Source of the DNA: Betaproteobacteria bacterium RIFCSPLOWO2_02_FULL_68_150
GTDB lineage: Bacteria > Pseudomonadota > Gammaproteobacteria > Burkholderiales > SG8-39
Direction: 5' to 3'
Length of the DNA: 13,980 nt
Assembly (NCBI GenBank): GCA_001771975.1
Contig: MERE01000190.1
Location: 1 to 13,980, forward strand
The position numbers and the translations under genes were made by a program. The notes beneath the pieces are model-generated. The model made no database searches. It had not been told where the DNA came from and saw only the letters and a list, made by a program, of their open reading frames with translations. Of this stretch, positions 1-6,903 are shown in pieces. The first letter of the stretch is position 1; the number at the start of each line of letters is the position of its first letter.

Positions 1-46
1 CGACCTCGATGACTTCATCAGCGCCAGCCTGAAGCAGGGAGTCTGA
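1..46 (+). CDS. prfB: Peptide chain release factor 2, C-terminal end (partial)
   Basis: Only the last 14 codons and the TGA stop at 44-46 are in the window. In the frame beginning at base 2 they read DLDDFISASLKQGV. This closely resembles the C-terminus of bacterial RF2, which typically ends in a 'GDLD-FI-ASLK' motif (E. coli RF2 is the comparison I remember). RF2 recognises UGA and UAA stop codons. The prfB-lysS order is common in proteobacteria, and the two-base gap to the lysS ATG fits an operon. The identification rests on a short tail plus gene context. The programmed frameshift site usual for prfB lies outside the window. Confidence 0.75.
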   Translation, partial: DLDDFISASLKQGV

Positions 47-48
47 AC

Positions 49-1533
49 ATGGAGGAAGAAAGCAAGCTGGTCGAGGAACGGCGCGAGAAGCTGCGCCGGC
101 TGCGCGCCGCCGGTGTGGCGTATCCGAACGATTTTCGCCGCGCGCACCAAATGGGCGCACTGGCCGCGGCGCACGCGGGCAGGGATCGGGCTCGGCTCGA
201 GCAGGAGCCGATCGCGGTGGCGATCGCCGGGCGCCTGATGCTCAAGCGCGTCATGGGCAAGGCGAGCTTCGCCACGCTGCAGGACGGCAGCGGCAGGCTC
301 CAGGTGTATGTCTCGAACGACGTCAGCGGCATTGATGCGCACGAGCAGTTCAAGCACTGGGACCTGGGCGACATCGTCGGCGTCGAAGGTGCGCTCTTCA
401 AGACCAACAAGGGCGAGCTGACGGTGCACGCGAGGAAGCTGCGCTTGCTGGCGAAGGCGCTGCGGCCGCTGCCGGAGAAGTTCCACGGCCTCGCCGACCA
501 GGAGACGCGCTACCGGCAGCGCTACCTGGATCTCATCGTGACGCCCGAGTCGCGCCGCACCTTCGAGCTGCGCTCGAAGGTGGTGCAGGCGCTGCGCGAG
601 CTGATGCATGCCGAGGGCTTCCTCGAGGTCGAGACGCCGATGATGCAGCCGATACCGGGCGGTGCGGTGGCACGGCCCTTCAGGACGCACCACAACGCGC
701 TCGACATGGACCTGTACCTGCGCATCGCGCCGGAGCTTTTCCTGAAGCGGCTCGTGGTCGGCGGTTTCGAACGCGTCTACGAGATCAACCGCAATTTCCG
801 CAACGAGGGCATTTCGACGCGCCACAACCCCGAATTCACGATGATGGAGTGGTACTCGGCCTACGAGGACTGCGCTTTCATGATCGAGCACACCGAGCGG
901 CTGGTGCGCCATGCGGCGCTGCAGGCGCTCGGCAGCACTTCGCTCAGCTACCAGGGCAGGACGCTCGATTTCGGCCGGCCGTTCGCGCGCCTGCCGATCC
1001 CGGATGCGATCCGCCGCCACGGCGACGCCGACTGCCACGTCGCGGACCTGCGCGAGCGCGCCTTTCTCGCCGCGAAGCTCGACGCGCTCGGGGTCGCCTA
1101 CACGGCGCGGCAGGGATGGGGGTCGCTGCAGCTGGTGCTGTTCGAGGCGCTGGCCGAGAAGCACCTCGTCGAGCCGACCTTCGTCACCGAGTTCCCGGCG
1201 GAAGTGTCGCCGCTCGCGCGGCGCAACGACCGCGACCCGCAGATCGCCGACCGCTTCGAGCTGTTCATCGATACCAAGGAGATCGCGAACGGTTTCTCGG
1301 AACTGAACGATCCGGAAGATCAGGCCGCGCGCTTTCGCGAGCAGGTCATGCTCAAGGAGGCCGGCGACGAGGAAGCGATGTATTACGACGCCGACTACAT
1401 CCGCGCGCTCGAGTACGGTCTGCCGCCCACGGCGGGAGGGGGCCTCGGCATCGACCGGCTGGTGATGCTGCTCACCGACAGCCCCTCGATCCGCGACGTG
1501 ATCCTGTTCCCGCAAATGCGCGGTGAAACCTGA
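49..1533 (+). CDS. lysS: Lysyl-tRNA synthetase, class II
   Basis: This cytoplasmic enzyme charges tRNA-Lys with lysine using ATP. The 494-residue product is close to the roughly 500 residues usual for the family. An OB-fold anticodon-binding domain occupies about residues 55-145 (GRLMLKRVMGKASFATLQDG). The class II catalytic core follows. Motif 1 is around FLEVETPMMQ (191-200), motif 2 is FERVYEINRNFRNEG (240-254) followed by HNPEFTMMEWY, and motif 3 is GGGLGIDRLVMLL (463-475). All key segments are intact. The ATG at 49 has an AGGGAG ribosome-binding site at 36-41, seven bases upstream and inside the end of prfB. The stop overlaps the next gene's GTG start by 11 bases, suggesting an operon prfB-lysS-permease. 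Confidence 0.97.
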   Translation: MEEESKLVEERREKLRRLRAAGVAYPNDFRRAHQMGALAAAHAGRDRARLEQEPIAVAIAGRLMLKRVMGKASFATLQDGSGRLQVYVSNDVSGIDAHEQFKHWDLGDIVGVEGALFKTNKGELTVHARKLRLLAKALRPLPEKFHGLADQETRYRQRYLDLIVTPESRRTFELRSKVVQALRELMHAEGFLEVETPMMQPIPGGAVARPFRTHHNALDMDLYLRIAPELFLKRLVVGGFERVYEINRNFRNEGISTRHNPEFTMMEWYSAYEDCAFMIEHTERLVRHAALQALGSTSLSYQGRTLDFGRPFARLPIPDAIRRHGDADCHVADLRERAFLAAKLDALGVAYTARQGWGSLQLVLFEALAEKHLVEPTFVTEFPAEVSPLARRNDRDPQIADRFELFIDTKEIANGFSELNDPEDQAARFREQVMLKEAGDEEAMYYDADYIRALEYGLPPTAGGGLGIDRLVMLLTDSPSIRDVILFPQMRGET

Positions 1534-2416
1534 GGCGCGCAGCGCGGCGGCGCCGTCCGCGCTGCGCGGAATCGTGCTGATGGTGGCCGCCGTGGGCGTA
1601 TTCACGCTCATGGACGCCATCGCCAAGTACCTCTCGCGCTGGTACCCCGTGCCCGGCATCGTCTGGGCGCGCTACGCATCGAATCTCGCCGTGCTGCTGA
1701 TCTGGTTCGCCGCGTTCGGCGAGTTGCGGCGCCTGCGCACCGCGCGGCCCGGCATCCAGCTGGCGCGCGGACTGCTGCTTGCCGCCGCGACCATGCTTTA
1801 CTTCACTTCGCTATCGGTACTGCCGCTCGCCGATGCCGCGGCGATCGGTTTCGTGCTGCCGCTGTTCGTTGCTGCGCTCGCGGTGCCGATGCTGCAGGAG
1901 CGCCTCGACCTGGGGCGCACTCTGGCGATCGCGGCCGGTCTCGCCGGCGCGCTGATCATCGTGCGACCGGGATCCGCCAGTTTCACGCTCTACGCGCTGC
2001 TGCCGATGGCGATGGCGCTGTGCAACGCGCTCTACCAGATCCTGACGCGCAAGGTGGCCGGAGTCGAGCATCCGCTCACCTCGCTCGTCTGGGGCGCGAT
2101 CGTCGGTGCGGTACTGCTTTCTGCGGTCCTGCCCTTCGCGTGGGAAACCCCGCGCCAGGCCTTTCACTGGGCGCTGCTCGGGGTGATCGGCGTGCTCGCT
2201 TCGGTCGGCCACTACCTGTTGATCCGCGCCTATGACTACGCGCCGGCTACGCTGCTCGCGCCCTTCACCTACAGTGGGCTGGTCTGGGCGATGCTGTTGG
2301 GTTTGGCGGTGTTCGGAAACTTCCCCGATGCCTGGTCGCTCGCAGGCATGGCGGTGATCGTGGGCTCGGGGCTGTTCATCGCCAGCCGCCAGCGCTTGAC
2401 AGTGCACCGCGGCTGA
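1523..2416 (+). CDS. DMT superfamily permease (two EamA domains)
   Basis: This is an inner-membrane carrier of the drug/metabolite transporter superfamily, 297 residues, the usual size for a ten-helix EamA protein. Two EamA repeats are visible, at about residues 12-145 and 155-290. Each is made of five strongly hydrophobic segments. Family-like stretches include FTLMDAIAKYLSR near the N-terminus, SLSVLPLADAAAIGFVLPLF at the end of the first repeat, and YDYAPATLLAPFTYSGLVWA in the second. The substrate cannot be told from sequence; relatives export amino acids or import S-adenosylmethionine. The GTG start at 1523 lies inside the last codons of lysS and has no clear Shine-Dalgarno sequence, so translation is probably coupled to lysS. 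A shorter start at the ATG of MVAAVGV (about residue 20) is possible but would trim the cytoplasmic N-terminus. Confidence 0.9.
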   Translation: MKPEARSAAAPSALRGIVLMVAAVGVFTLMDAIAKYLSRWYPVPGIVWARYASNLAVLLIWFAAFGELRRLRTARPGIQLARGLLLAAATMLYFTSLSVLPLADAAAIGFVLPLFVAALAVPMLQERLDLGRTLAIAAGLAGALIIVRPGSASFTLYALLPMAMALCNALYQILTRKVAGVEHPLTSLVWGAIVGAVLLSAVLPFAWETPRQAFHWALLGVIGVLASVGHYLLIRAYDYAPATLLAPFTYSGLVWAMLLGLAVFGNFPDAWSLAGMAVIVGSGLFIASRQRLTVHRG

Positions 2417-2430
2417 ACTGCAATCGCTGC

Positions 2431-2727
2431 ATGCCGAAAGCCAGCTGGAACGGCGCCATCCTCGCCGAGGCGGATACCGACGACGTACGCGTCGTCGAGG
2501 GACATGTGTACTTTCCGCCGGAGAGCGTGGACCACACCTATCTGCGGCAATCGAAGACGCGAACCGTCTGCCCGGTAAAAGGCATCGCGAGCTATTACGA
2601 CATCGCGGTCGATGGCGAAGTGAATCGCGACGCAGCTTGGTGTTACGCATCGCCCAAGCTCGCGGCCGAGGAGATTGCGGGTTACGTAGCGTTCTGGAAA
2701 GGCGTGGAGATCGAAGAAGAAACCTGA
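2431..2727 (+). CDS. DUF427 domain protein (PF04248)
   Basis: This small 98-residue soluble protein consists of one DUF427 domain. Recognisable family features are the Trp and Gly of the N-terminal strand (SWNGAILAEAD), the segment CPVKGIASYYDI around residues 48-59, the AAWCY strand, and the C-terminal IAGYVAFWKGVEI. The biochemical role of the family is not settled as far as I know; Pfam has grouped it with nucleotidyltransferase-like folds, but no activity can be inferred here. It lies 14 bases after the permease stop on the same strand and may be the last gene of that operon. No good ribosome-binding site precedes the ATG at 2431. An 8-bp inverted repeat with a TACG loop lies at 2478-2497 within codons about 16-23. 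Confidence 0.88.
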   Translation: MPKASWNGAILAEADTDDVRVVEGHVYFPPESVDHTYLRQSKTRTVCPVKGIASYYDIAVDGEVNRDAAWCYASPKLAAEEIAGYVAFWKGVEIEEET

Positions 2728-2918
2728 CCTGCGCAACCTTCGGCCACACAGATCGCCTCCGCACGTCTTCATCCGCGCAGTCCAAACCCTGCTTCTTGAA
2801 GTGGCGGTGACACTGCGATCACAGGCCGACTGCGGGCCGCCAGCCAGACCCGGCTCCATTACGGCGAAAGATGACACCGTACGCATAAATGCAATGCCTC
2901 TTGCGCAGGCGGGGGCGT
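2728..2918. other. Convergent intergenic stretch, nothing recognised
   Basis: These 191 bases separate the stop of the DUF427 gene (plus strand) from the stop of hepT (minus strand). I see no convincing gene, RNA or GC stem followed by a T-run that would serve as a bidirectional terminator. A plus-strand open frame from 2801 runs on into hepT antisense; its Arg/Pro/Ala-rich composition is that of a GC-rich shadow. Confidence 0.5.
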
Positions 2919-3272
2919 TCAGTTCGGCTGGCGGCGCCGGCGGATCCTGCGGATCGCCGCCGCCAGCGGCTTCAGGTCCTTTTCCACCACCGCCCAGACG
3001 ATCTCGGGATCGGTGCGCCAGTACTGGTGCGAGAGCACGTCCCGCATCCCCGCGATCTGCGGCCACGGCACCTCCGGCGCAAGGCGCTCCAGCTCCAGCC
3101 CGCCGGCCTGCGCTGCCTTTACGGCCTCGCCGATCTGCAGGATCCGCGCGATCACTGCGTCGCGCGCCATCGGGTTGTGCAGGAACGCGCGCTTGCCCTC
3201 GCGGGTGTAAGCACGTATCGCCGCAACGGCCGCGAGAACGTCGCCAAGCAACTCCTCGGGCCGCCGTGGCAT
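2919..3272 (-). CDS. hepT: HepT-like ribonuclease toxin (DUF86), type VII toxin-antitoxin
   Basis: This 117-residue all-helical protein belongs to the DUF86/HepT family, the HEPN-fold RNase toxin paired with MNT nucleotidyltransferase antitoxins. The defining RX4HXY motif is present and complete: Arg77, His82 and Tyr84 in GMRDVLSHQYW. In characterised pairs Arg and His form the RNase site and the Tyr is AMPylated by the antitoxin. Family-like context is also seen in LHNPMARDAVIARILQIGEAVK (residues 31-52). The ATG at 3272 sits three bases after the stop of the upstream antitoxin gene, so the two are co-transcribed and probably translationally coupled. The C-terminus ends in a basic run, RRIRRRRQPN. 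The motif is intact, so the toxin is probably active. Family assignment is firm; cellular effect is inferred. Confidence 0.92.
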   Translation of the reverse strand: MPRRPEELLGDVLAAVAAIRAYTREGKRAFLHNPMARDAVIARILQIGEAVKAAQAGGLELERLAPEVPWPQIAGMRDVLSHQYWRTDPEIVWAVVEKDLKPLAAAIRRIRRRRQPN

Positions 3273-3275
3273 GGG

Positions 3276-3776
3276 TCAGATTATTCGCACGAGATCGGCC
3301 CGCGCCGCGGCGCGCACCTCTGGCCTGAGCGACGCGCGCGTGAACGCGTCCACCGGCCTGCCGAACAGCGCCTCCAGGTCCTGCTTCACGCCCACCAGAT
3401 CGACGAGCGAGCGGCCCTCCTCCAGTTCCACCAGGAAGTCGAGATCGCTCGCCGCCCTCGCCTCGCCGCGCGCCGCCGAACCAAAGAGCGCGAGCGAGCG
3501 CACGCCGTGCCGGGCCGCAACCGCCCTGAGGAGCGGCTTTTGCGCCAGCACCTGCGCGCGCAGACTTGGCGCCGCTTTCGGCACGACCGCAAGATCGAGC
3601 CCCAGCCCCCCCAGGGCCTGGACGACCTTGTCCAGCCGCGCGGTCGCCTTGCCGCGCTCCAGCTCGTTGAGGAACCGTACCGAGACCCCGATCCGCTCCG
3701 CCGCAGCGCGCAGCGACCACCCGCGCGCCCTGCGCACCTTGAGCAGCTCTGTCGCGATGGAAGATTTCACCGCCAC
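3276..3776 (-). CDS. XRE helix-turn-helix / MNT nucleotidyltransferase fusion antitoxin
   Basis: The 166-residue protein joins two domains. Residues about 8-62 form a HipB/XRE-type helix-turn-helix (LLKVRRARGWSLRAAAERIG, then VSVRFLNELERGKATARLDK). Residues about 80-166 are a minimal nucleotidyltransferase with the GSX10DXD signature: Gly99-Ser100, Asp111 and Asp113, and a third acidic residue at Asp143 (RPVDAFT). The active site looks complete. In known MntA-HepT pairs this enzyme AMPylates the toxin's tyrosine. The usual MntA is the nucleotidyltransferase alone, so the DNA-binding half is an addition, probably for autoregulation (inference). The first GTG, at 3776, lacks a Shine-Dalgarno sequence. 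A second in-frame GTG at 3770 has GGAG five bases upstream (3776-3779) and may be the true start, making 164 residues. hepT follows after three bases. Confidence 0.9.
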   Translation of the reverse strand: MAVKSSIATELLKVRRARGWSLRAAAERIGVSVRFLNELERGKATARLDKVVQALGGLGLDLAVVPKAAPSLRAQVLAQKPLLRAVAARHGVRSLALFGSAARGEARAASDLDFLVELEEGRSLVDLVGVKQDLEALFGRPVDAFTRASLRPEVRAAARADLVRII

Positions 3777-3804
3777 TCCGGATGGCCTGCAGCCCTCATG
3801 ACAC

Positions 3805-3829
3805 GATCGTAGTTGAGCGTACTACGATC
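3805..3829. promoter_or_regulatory. Inverted repeat, candidate operator of the toxin-antitoxin operon
   Basis: GATCGTAGT at 3805-3813 and ACTACGATC at 3821-3829 are perfect 9-bp inverted arms around a 7-bp spacer. The repeat lies about 30 bases before the antitoxin start, in an AT-richer patch. Its size, symmetry and place fit a dimeric XRE repressor, and the antitoxin itself carries such a domain. Binding is inferred. It could instead be a weak hairpin behind benE, but no T-run follows on the minus strand. Confidence 0.6.
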
Positions 3830-3832
3830 ATA
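3827..3832 (-). promoter_or_regulatory. Candidate -10 box for the antitoxin operon
   Basis: The minus strand reads TATGAT here, five of six matches to TATAAT, and it overlaps the outer edge of the inverted repeat at 3805-3829. A bound repressor would block it. No good -35 hexamer is visible at 16-18 bp spacing (ACTGCC at 17), so this is a weak call. Confidence 0.35.
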
Positions 3833-3860
3833 ACACAGCGGTCCGGCGCGGCAGTTCTAA

Positions 3861-5138
3861 TCAGGTTGCCCGCGACGATGCGAAGTCCGCCCGCTCCAGC
3901 AGCCACGAGGTCGCGAAGCCGATCACCAGTCCCCAGAACGGCGCGCCGATATTGAAGATCGCGACGTCGGCCACCGTGACGAGAAACGTCACCAGCGCCC
4001 CGAGCGTGAAGCGGTCCTTGAACGCCACCGTGAACGCCGTCTGCAGCACGCGCAGCATCGCGAGGCCCGCCAGCGCTGCGATGAACGCCTTCGGCGTCGC
4101 GAGCATCAGGTGGGTGAACACCGGCGAGAACAGCCCGAAGGCAAGCGCAAGCAATCCGACAAAGATCCCCGCGCTGTAGTGCCGGTGCTTTTCCCCGGAA
4201 CCGGAAATGATCGCGTTGACGGGTCCGGTGAGACAGGTCGAGACCGTACCGACGAACGCGGTGAGTATCGATCCCAGGCCACAGGCGAGCGTCACCGCAT
4301 TGATCGGCGGCGCGTGACCCGCGGCGCGCAACACCGCGGTGCCCTGCCCGTTCTGCACCACCAGCACGGTGATGGCGAGCGGCACCACCAGCTCGATCAT
4401 CGCCTGCCAGGACCAGGCGGGTGCATAAAAATTCGGCTGCACCAGCCCGAGCGAGGCGCCTGCGCCGAGTTCGAAGCGGCCAAGCGCGGCAATCATGAGC
4501 GCGCCGACGACGAGCGCCGCAATCAGCGGCGGCACGCGCCGCCCGAACGCCGGCCAAGCGCTCAATACGATGAACGCTGCGATCATCGGCAGCGCGATCC
4601 AGAAATCGTCCCGCACCGCGTACACCAGGTCGAGGCCGAAGCGCAGGAACACGCCGGCCACCATGCCCATCACCACCGGCATCGGCATCGCCTCCATCGC
4701 GCGCCGCACCCAGCCCGAGACGCCGAGCACCGCCATCAGCAGGCCGGTGGCGAGGAAGGCGCCGATGACCTCGGGAAAGCTCAGGTGGCCGAGCGCAGGG
4801 CCGACCAGCACCGTTCCGGGAATGGTCCAGAAGAACACCAGCGGCTGGCGGTAGAACCAGCAGAACGCGATGCTGATCAGGCCGTTCACGAAGAACGAAC
4901 CGAAGATCCAGGACGACAGGTCGTCGGCGGAAAGGCCGCCGCGCGTGCCGACCGCGAGAATGATCGCGACCGGCCCCGAAGCGGCGAAGATGAAGGCGAC
5001 CAGCGCGGCGACGAAATGGACACCGCCGAAATCGGACAGTACCTGCCGCAGAGGCGCAGGAGGCGCCTCGGGTTTTTCCAGCGCGATCAGTTCAGCCGCT
5101 CGAAAATCGCGGCGATACCCTGCCCGCCGCCGATGCAC
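3861..5138 (-). CDS. benE: BenE family (benzoate/H+ symporter-like) membrane permease
   Basis: This polytopic inner-membrane protein of about 410-425 residues resembles the BenE/YdcO family. Hydrophobic segments run from VHFVAALVAFIFAASGPVAI to the C-terminal AIFNIGAPFWGLVIGFATSW. Family-like stretches include FFWTIPGTVLVGPAL, the LRFGLDLVYAV region, and the C-terminal APFWGL. BenE proteins take up benzoate with protons; the real substrate here is unknown. The start is unclear. The frame has no ATG before the first membrane segment. The only standard codon is GTG at 5138, inside the thiolase gene and without a Shine-Dalgarno sequence. A CTG at 5088-5090 overlaps the thiolase TGA and would give a 409-residue protein. 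Either way translation seems coupled to the upstream thiolase. The open frame extends to 6005, but that part is thiolase antiphase. Confidence 0.85.
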   Translation of the reverse strand: MHRRRAGYRRDFRAAELIALEKPEAPPAPLRQVLSDFGGVHFVAALVAFIFAASGPVAIILAVGTRGGLSADDLSSWIFGSFFVNGLISIAFCWFYRQPLVFFWTIPGTVLVGPALGHLSFPEVIGAFLATGLLMAVLGVSGWVRRAMEAMPMPVVMGMVAGVFLRFGLDLVYAVRDDFWIALPMIAAFIVLSAWPAFGRRVPPLIAALVVGALMIAALGRFELGAGASLGLVQPNFYAPAWSWQAMIELVVPLAITVLVVQNGQGTAVLRAAGHAPPINAVTLACGLGSILTAFVGTVSTCLTGPVNAIISGSGEKHRHYSAGIFVGLLALAFGLFSPVFTHLMLATPKAFIAALAGLAMLRVLQTAFTVAFKDRFTLGALVTFLVTVADVAIFNIGAPFWGLVIGFATSWLLERADFASSRAT

Positions 5139-6274
5139 ATCGTGACGAGCGCGTAGCGCTGGTGCGTGCGCTCCAGTTCGTAGAGCGCCTTCACCGTGAG
5201 TACGCAGCCGGTGGCGCCGATCGGGTGGCCGAGCGCCACCGCGCCGCCGTTCGGATTCACCTTCGCCGGATCGAGACCCAGATCCCTGGTCACGGCCATG
5301 GCCTGCACCGCGAACGCCTCGTTCGACTCGGTGAGGTCGATATCCGCGGGCTTGAGACCCGTCTTCTCGAAAATGCGCCGCACCGCCGGAATCGGGCCCA
5401 GCCCCATCACCTGCGGTTCGACCCCGGCGTGCGCGTAGCCCACCAGCCGCGCCATCGGCTTGATCCCGGCCCTCTGCGCTGCGCCGGCTTCCATCAGCAC
5501 CACCGCTGCCGCCGCATCGTTCAAGCCGGACGCATTGCCCGCAGTGACGGTGCCGTCCTTCCGGAACGCCGCCTTCAGCTTGGCGAGGTCGTCGGGCTTG
5601 GCATCCTTGCGCACATGCTCGTCGAGCGTGTATTGCTCTACACCCTTGCGCGTTTTCAGTTCGATCGGCACGATCTGGCTCTTGAAGTGGCCGCTCGCCA
5701 GCGCGCTCGCCGCGCGCCGGTGCGACTCGAGCGCGAAGGCGTCCTGCTGCTCGCGCGTGAAACCGTATTTCGCCGCAATGTTCTCTGCCGTGACGCCCAT
5801 GTGGCCGTGGCCGAACGGGTCGTGCAGCGCTCCGGTCATCGCGTCCACGATGGCGGCATCGCCCATGCGCTGGCCCCAGCGCCCGGTGGGCAGGAAGTAT
5901 GCGGCGCGGCTCATGCTTTCCGCGCCGCCGCCCACCGCGCAATCGGTGTCGCCGAGCAGGATGTGCTGCGCCGCCGACACGATCGCCTGCAGTCCCGAGC
6001 CGCACAGCCGGTTCACCGTAAGGCAGGGCGTGCCGACCGGCAGGCCCGCATCGACTGCCGCGACGCGCGACAGGTACATGTCGCGTGCCTCGCCGTGAAT
6101 CACGCTGCCCATCACCACGTGGCCGATCGAGGCCGGATCGATCCCGGCTCGCGCCACGGCCTCCTTGATCGCGATCGAGCCCAGGCGCGTCGCCGGAAAT
6201 TCCTTGAGCGAACCGCCGTAGTCGCCGATCGCGGTGCGCGCGCCGCTCACTACCACCACTTGCCGCTGGCTCAT
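5087..6274 (-). CDS. bktB: Acetyl-CoA acetyltransferase, BktB-type beta-ketothiolase
   Basis: This 395-residue thiolase condenses two acyl-CoAs to 3-ketoacyl-CoA. Catalytic residues are all present: nucleophile Cys91 in NRLCGSG, the NEAF motif (SNEAFAVQ), His350 in GHPIGATG and Cys380 in CIGGGQG. Stretches such as RDMYLSRVAAV, QAIVSAAQHILLGDTD and the C-terminal CIGGGQGIAAIFER resemble, from memory, Cupriavidus BktB more than PhaA. BktB accepts propionyl-CoA and so allows 3-hydroxyvalerate units; that specificity is inferred. The ATG at 6274 follows the phaR stop by 13 bases, with a weak GGGA seven bases upstream. The gene overlaps the benE frame at its 3' end. It is the second thiolase in this cluster, clearly diverged from the PhaA at 7790-8968. 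Confidence 0.93.
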   Translation of the reverse strand: MSQRQVVVVSGARTAIGDYGGSLKEFPATRLGSIAIKEAVARAGIDPASIGHVVMGSVIHGEARDMYLSRVAAVDAGLPVGTPCLTVNRLCGSGLQAIVSAAQHILLGDTDCAVGGGAESMSRAAYFLPTGRWGQRMGDAAIVDAMTGALHDPFGHGHMGVTAENIAAKYGFTREQQDAFALESHRRAASALASGHFKSQIVPIELKTRKGVEQYTLDEHVRKDAKPDDLAKLKAAFRKDGTVTAGNASGLNDAAAAVVLMEAGAAQRAGIKPMARLVGYAHAGVEPQVMGLGPIPAVRRIFEKTGLKPADIDLTESNEAFAVQAMAVTRDLGLDPAKVNPNGGAVALGHPIGATGCVLTVKALYELERTHQRYALVTMCIGGGQGIAAIFERLN

Positions 6275-6287
6275 GTCGTGTCCCGGA

Positions 6288-6860
6288 TCAGGTCGGTTTC
6301 GGCGGCTCGCTCTTGCCCTGGTTCGGCGGGTGTCCGGGGAAAGTGAAGCCCGTGAAGAGGTTGCGCGCCTGGCTCTGCATCTGGTCCTGGAACTGCGCGA
6401 ATACCTTCTGGCTCTGTTCCATGTAGGCCTGCATCAGGCTCTGCATCGCCGGTCCCTGCAGGTTCATGAACTGCGCCCACAGCTCCTGCGAGGTGCGCGA
6501 GCCGTCGCCGTACACCTTCTGCGACTGGTTCTGCAGCGCCTTCTGGATCTGCTGGAAGGCGGCCAGGTTCTTCTCGAGGTACGAGCCCATGAAGCCCTGC
6601 ATCGCGCTGCCATAGGCGCGGATCATCTGCGACAGCAAATCCGATGAAAACATCGGCACGCCGCCCGACTCCTCCTCGAGGATGATCTGCAGCAGGATCT
6701 GGCGCGTCAGGTCGTCGTTCGACTTGGCGTCGATCACCTGGAACTCCTCCTGCTTGAGCACCATCTGCTTGACGTCGGCGAGCGTGATGTAGCTCGAGGT
6801 CTTGGTGTCGTAAAGACGCCGGTTGGGGTACTTCTTGATCAGGCGGACCTGGTTGTCCAT
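6288..6860 (-). CDS. phaR: PHA synthesis repressor PhaR
   Basis: PhaR is a cytoplasmic repressor that also binds polyhydroxybutyrate granules. It is released from phasin and pha promoters when polymer appears. The 190-residue product begins with the highly conserved PHB accumulation regulator domain, VRLIKKYPNRRLYDTKTSSY at residues 5-24, through roughly residue 65 with TLADVKQMVLKQEEFQVIDA. A second conserved region follows (FSSDLLSQMIRAYGSAMQGF). The C-terminal third is rich in Gln, Met and Phe (MNLQGPAMQSLMQAYMEQSQ), an amphipathic stretch typical of granule-binding regulators. The ATG at 6860 has GGAGA at 6871-6875, ten bases upstream. It lies 43 bases after phaB and 13 bases before the bktB-type thiolase on the same strand, so it is co-transcribed with the genes it should control. 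No phasin gene is in the window. Confidence 0.96.
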   Translation of the reverse strand: MDNQVRLIKKYPNRRLYDTKTSSYITLADVKQMVLKQEEFQVIDAKSNDDLTRQILLQIILEEESGGVPMFSSDLLSQMIRAYGSAMQGFMGSYLEKNLAAFQQIQKALQNQSQKVYGDGSRTSQELWAQFMNLQGPAMQSLMQAYMEQSQKVFAQFQDQMQSQARNLFTGFTFPGHPPNQGKSEPPKPT

Positions 6861-6903
6861 GGCTTGCGTCTCTCCGAATCGTTGCGCTGGCCGGCGCCAG
6901 GGC

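Noticed and set aside
2269..3720. Minus-strand open frame of about 480 codons spanning hepT, DUF427 and the permease end
   Set aside because: It is out of frame with the real genes, rich in Gly/Ala/Arg, and crosses several convincing coding regions.
3805..3829. Inverted repeat as a rho-independent terminator of benE
   Set aside because: The stem is not GC-rich and no T-run follows on the minus strand; position and symmetry fit an operator better.
5139..6005. Upstream extension of the benE frame, which would make a 714-residue protein
   Set aside because: The extension is antiphase to the thiolase on the same strand and contains no recognisable sequence; BenE proteins are about 400 residues.
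5162..6346. Plus-strand open frame opposite the BktB-type thiolase
   Set aside because: Same shadow pattern; the minus-strand thiolase has all catalytic motifs.
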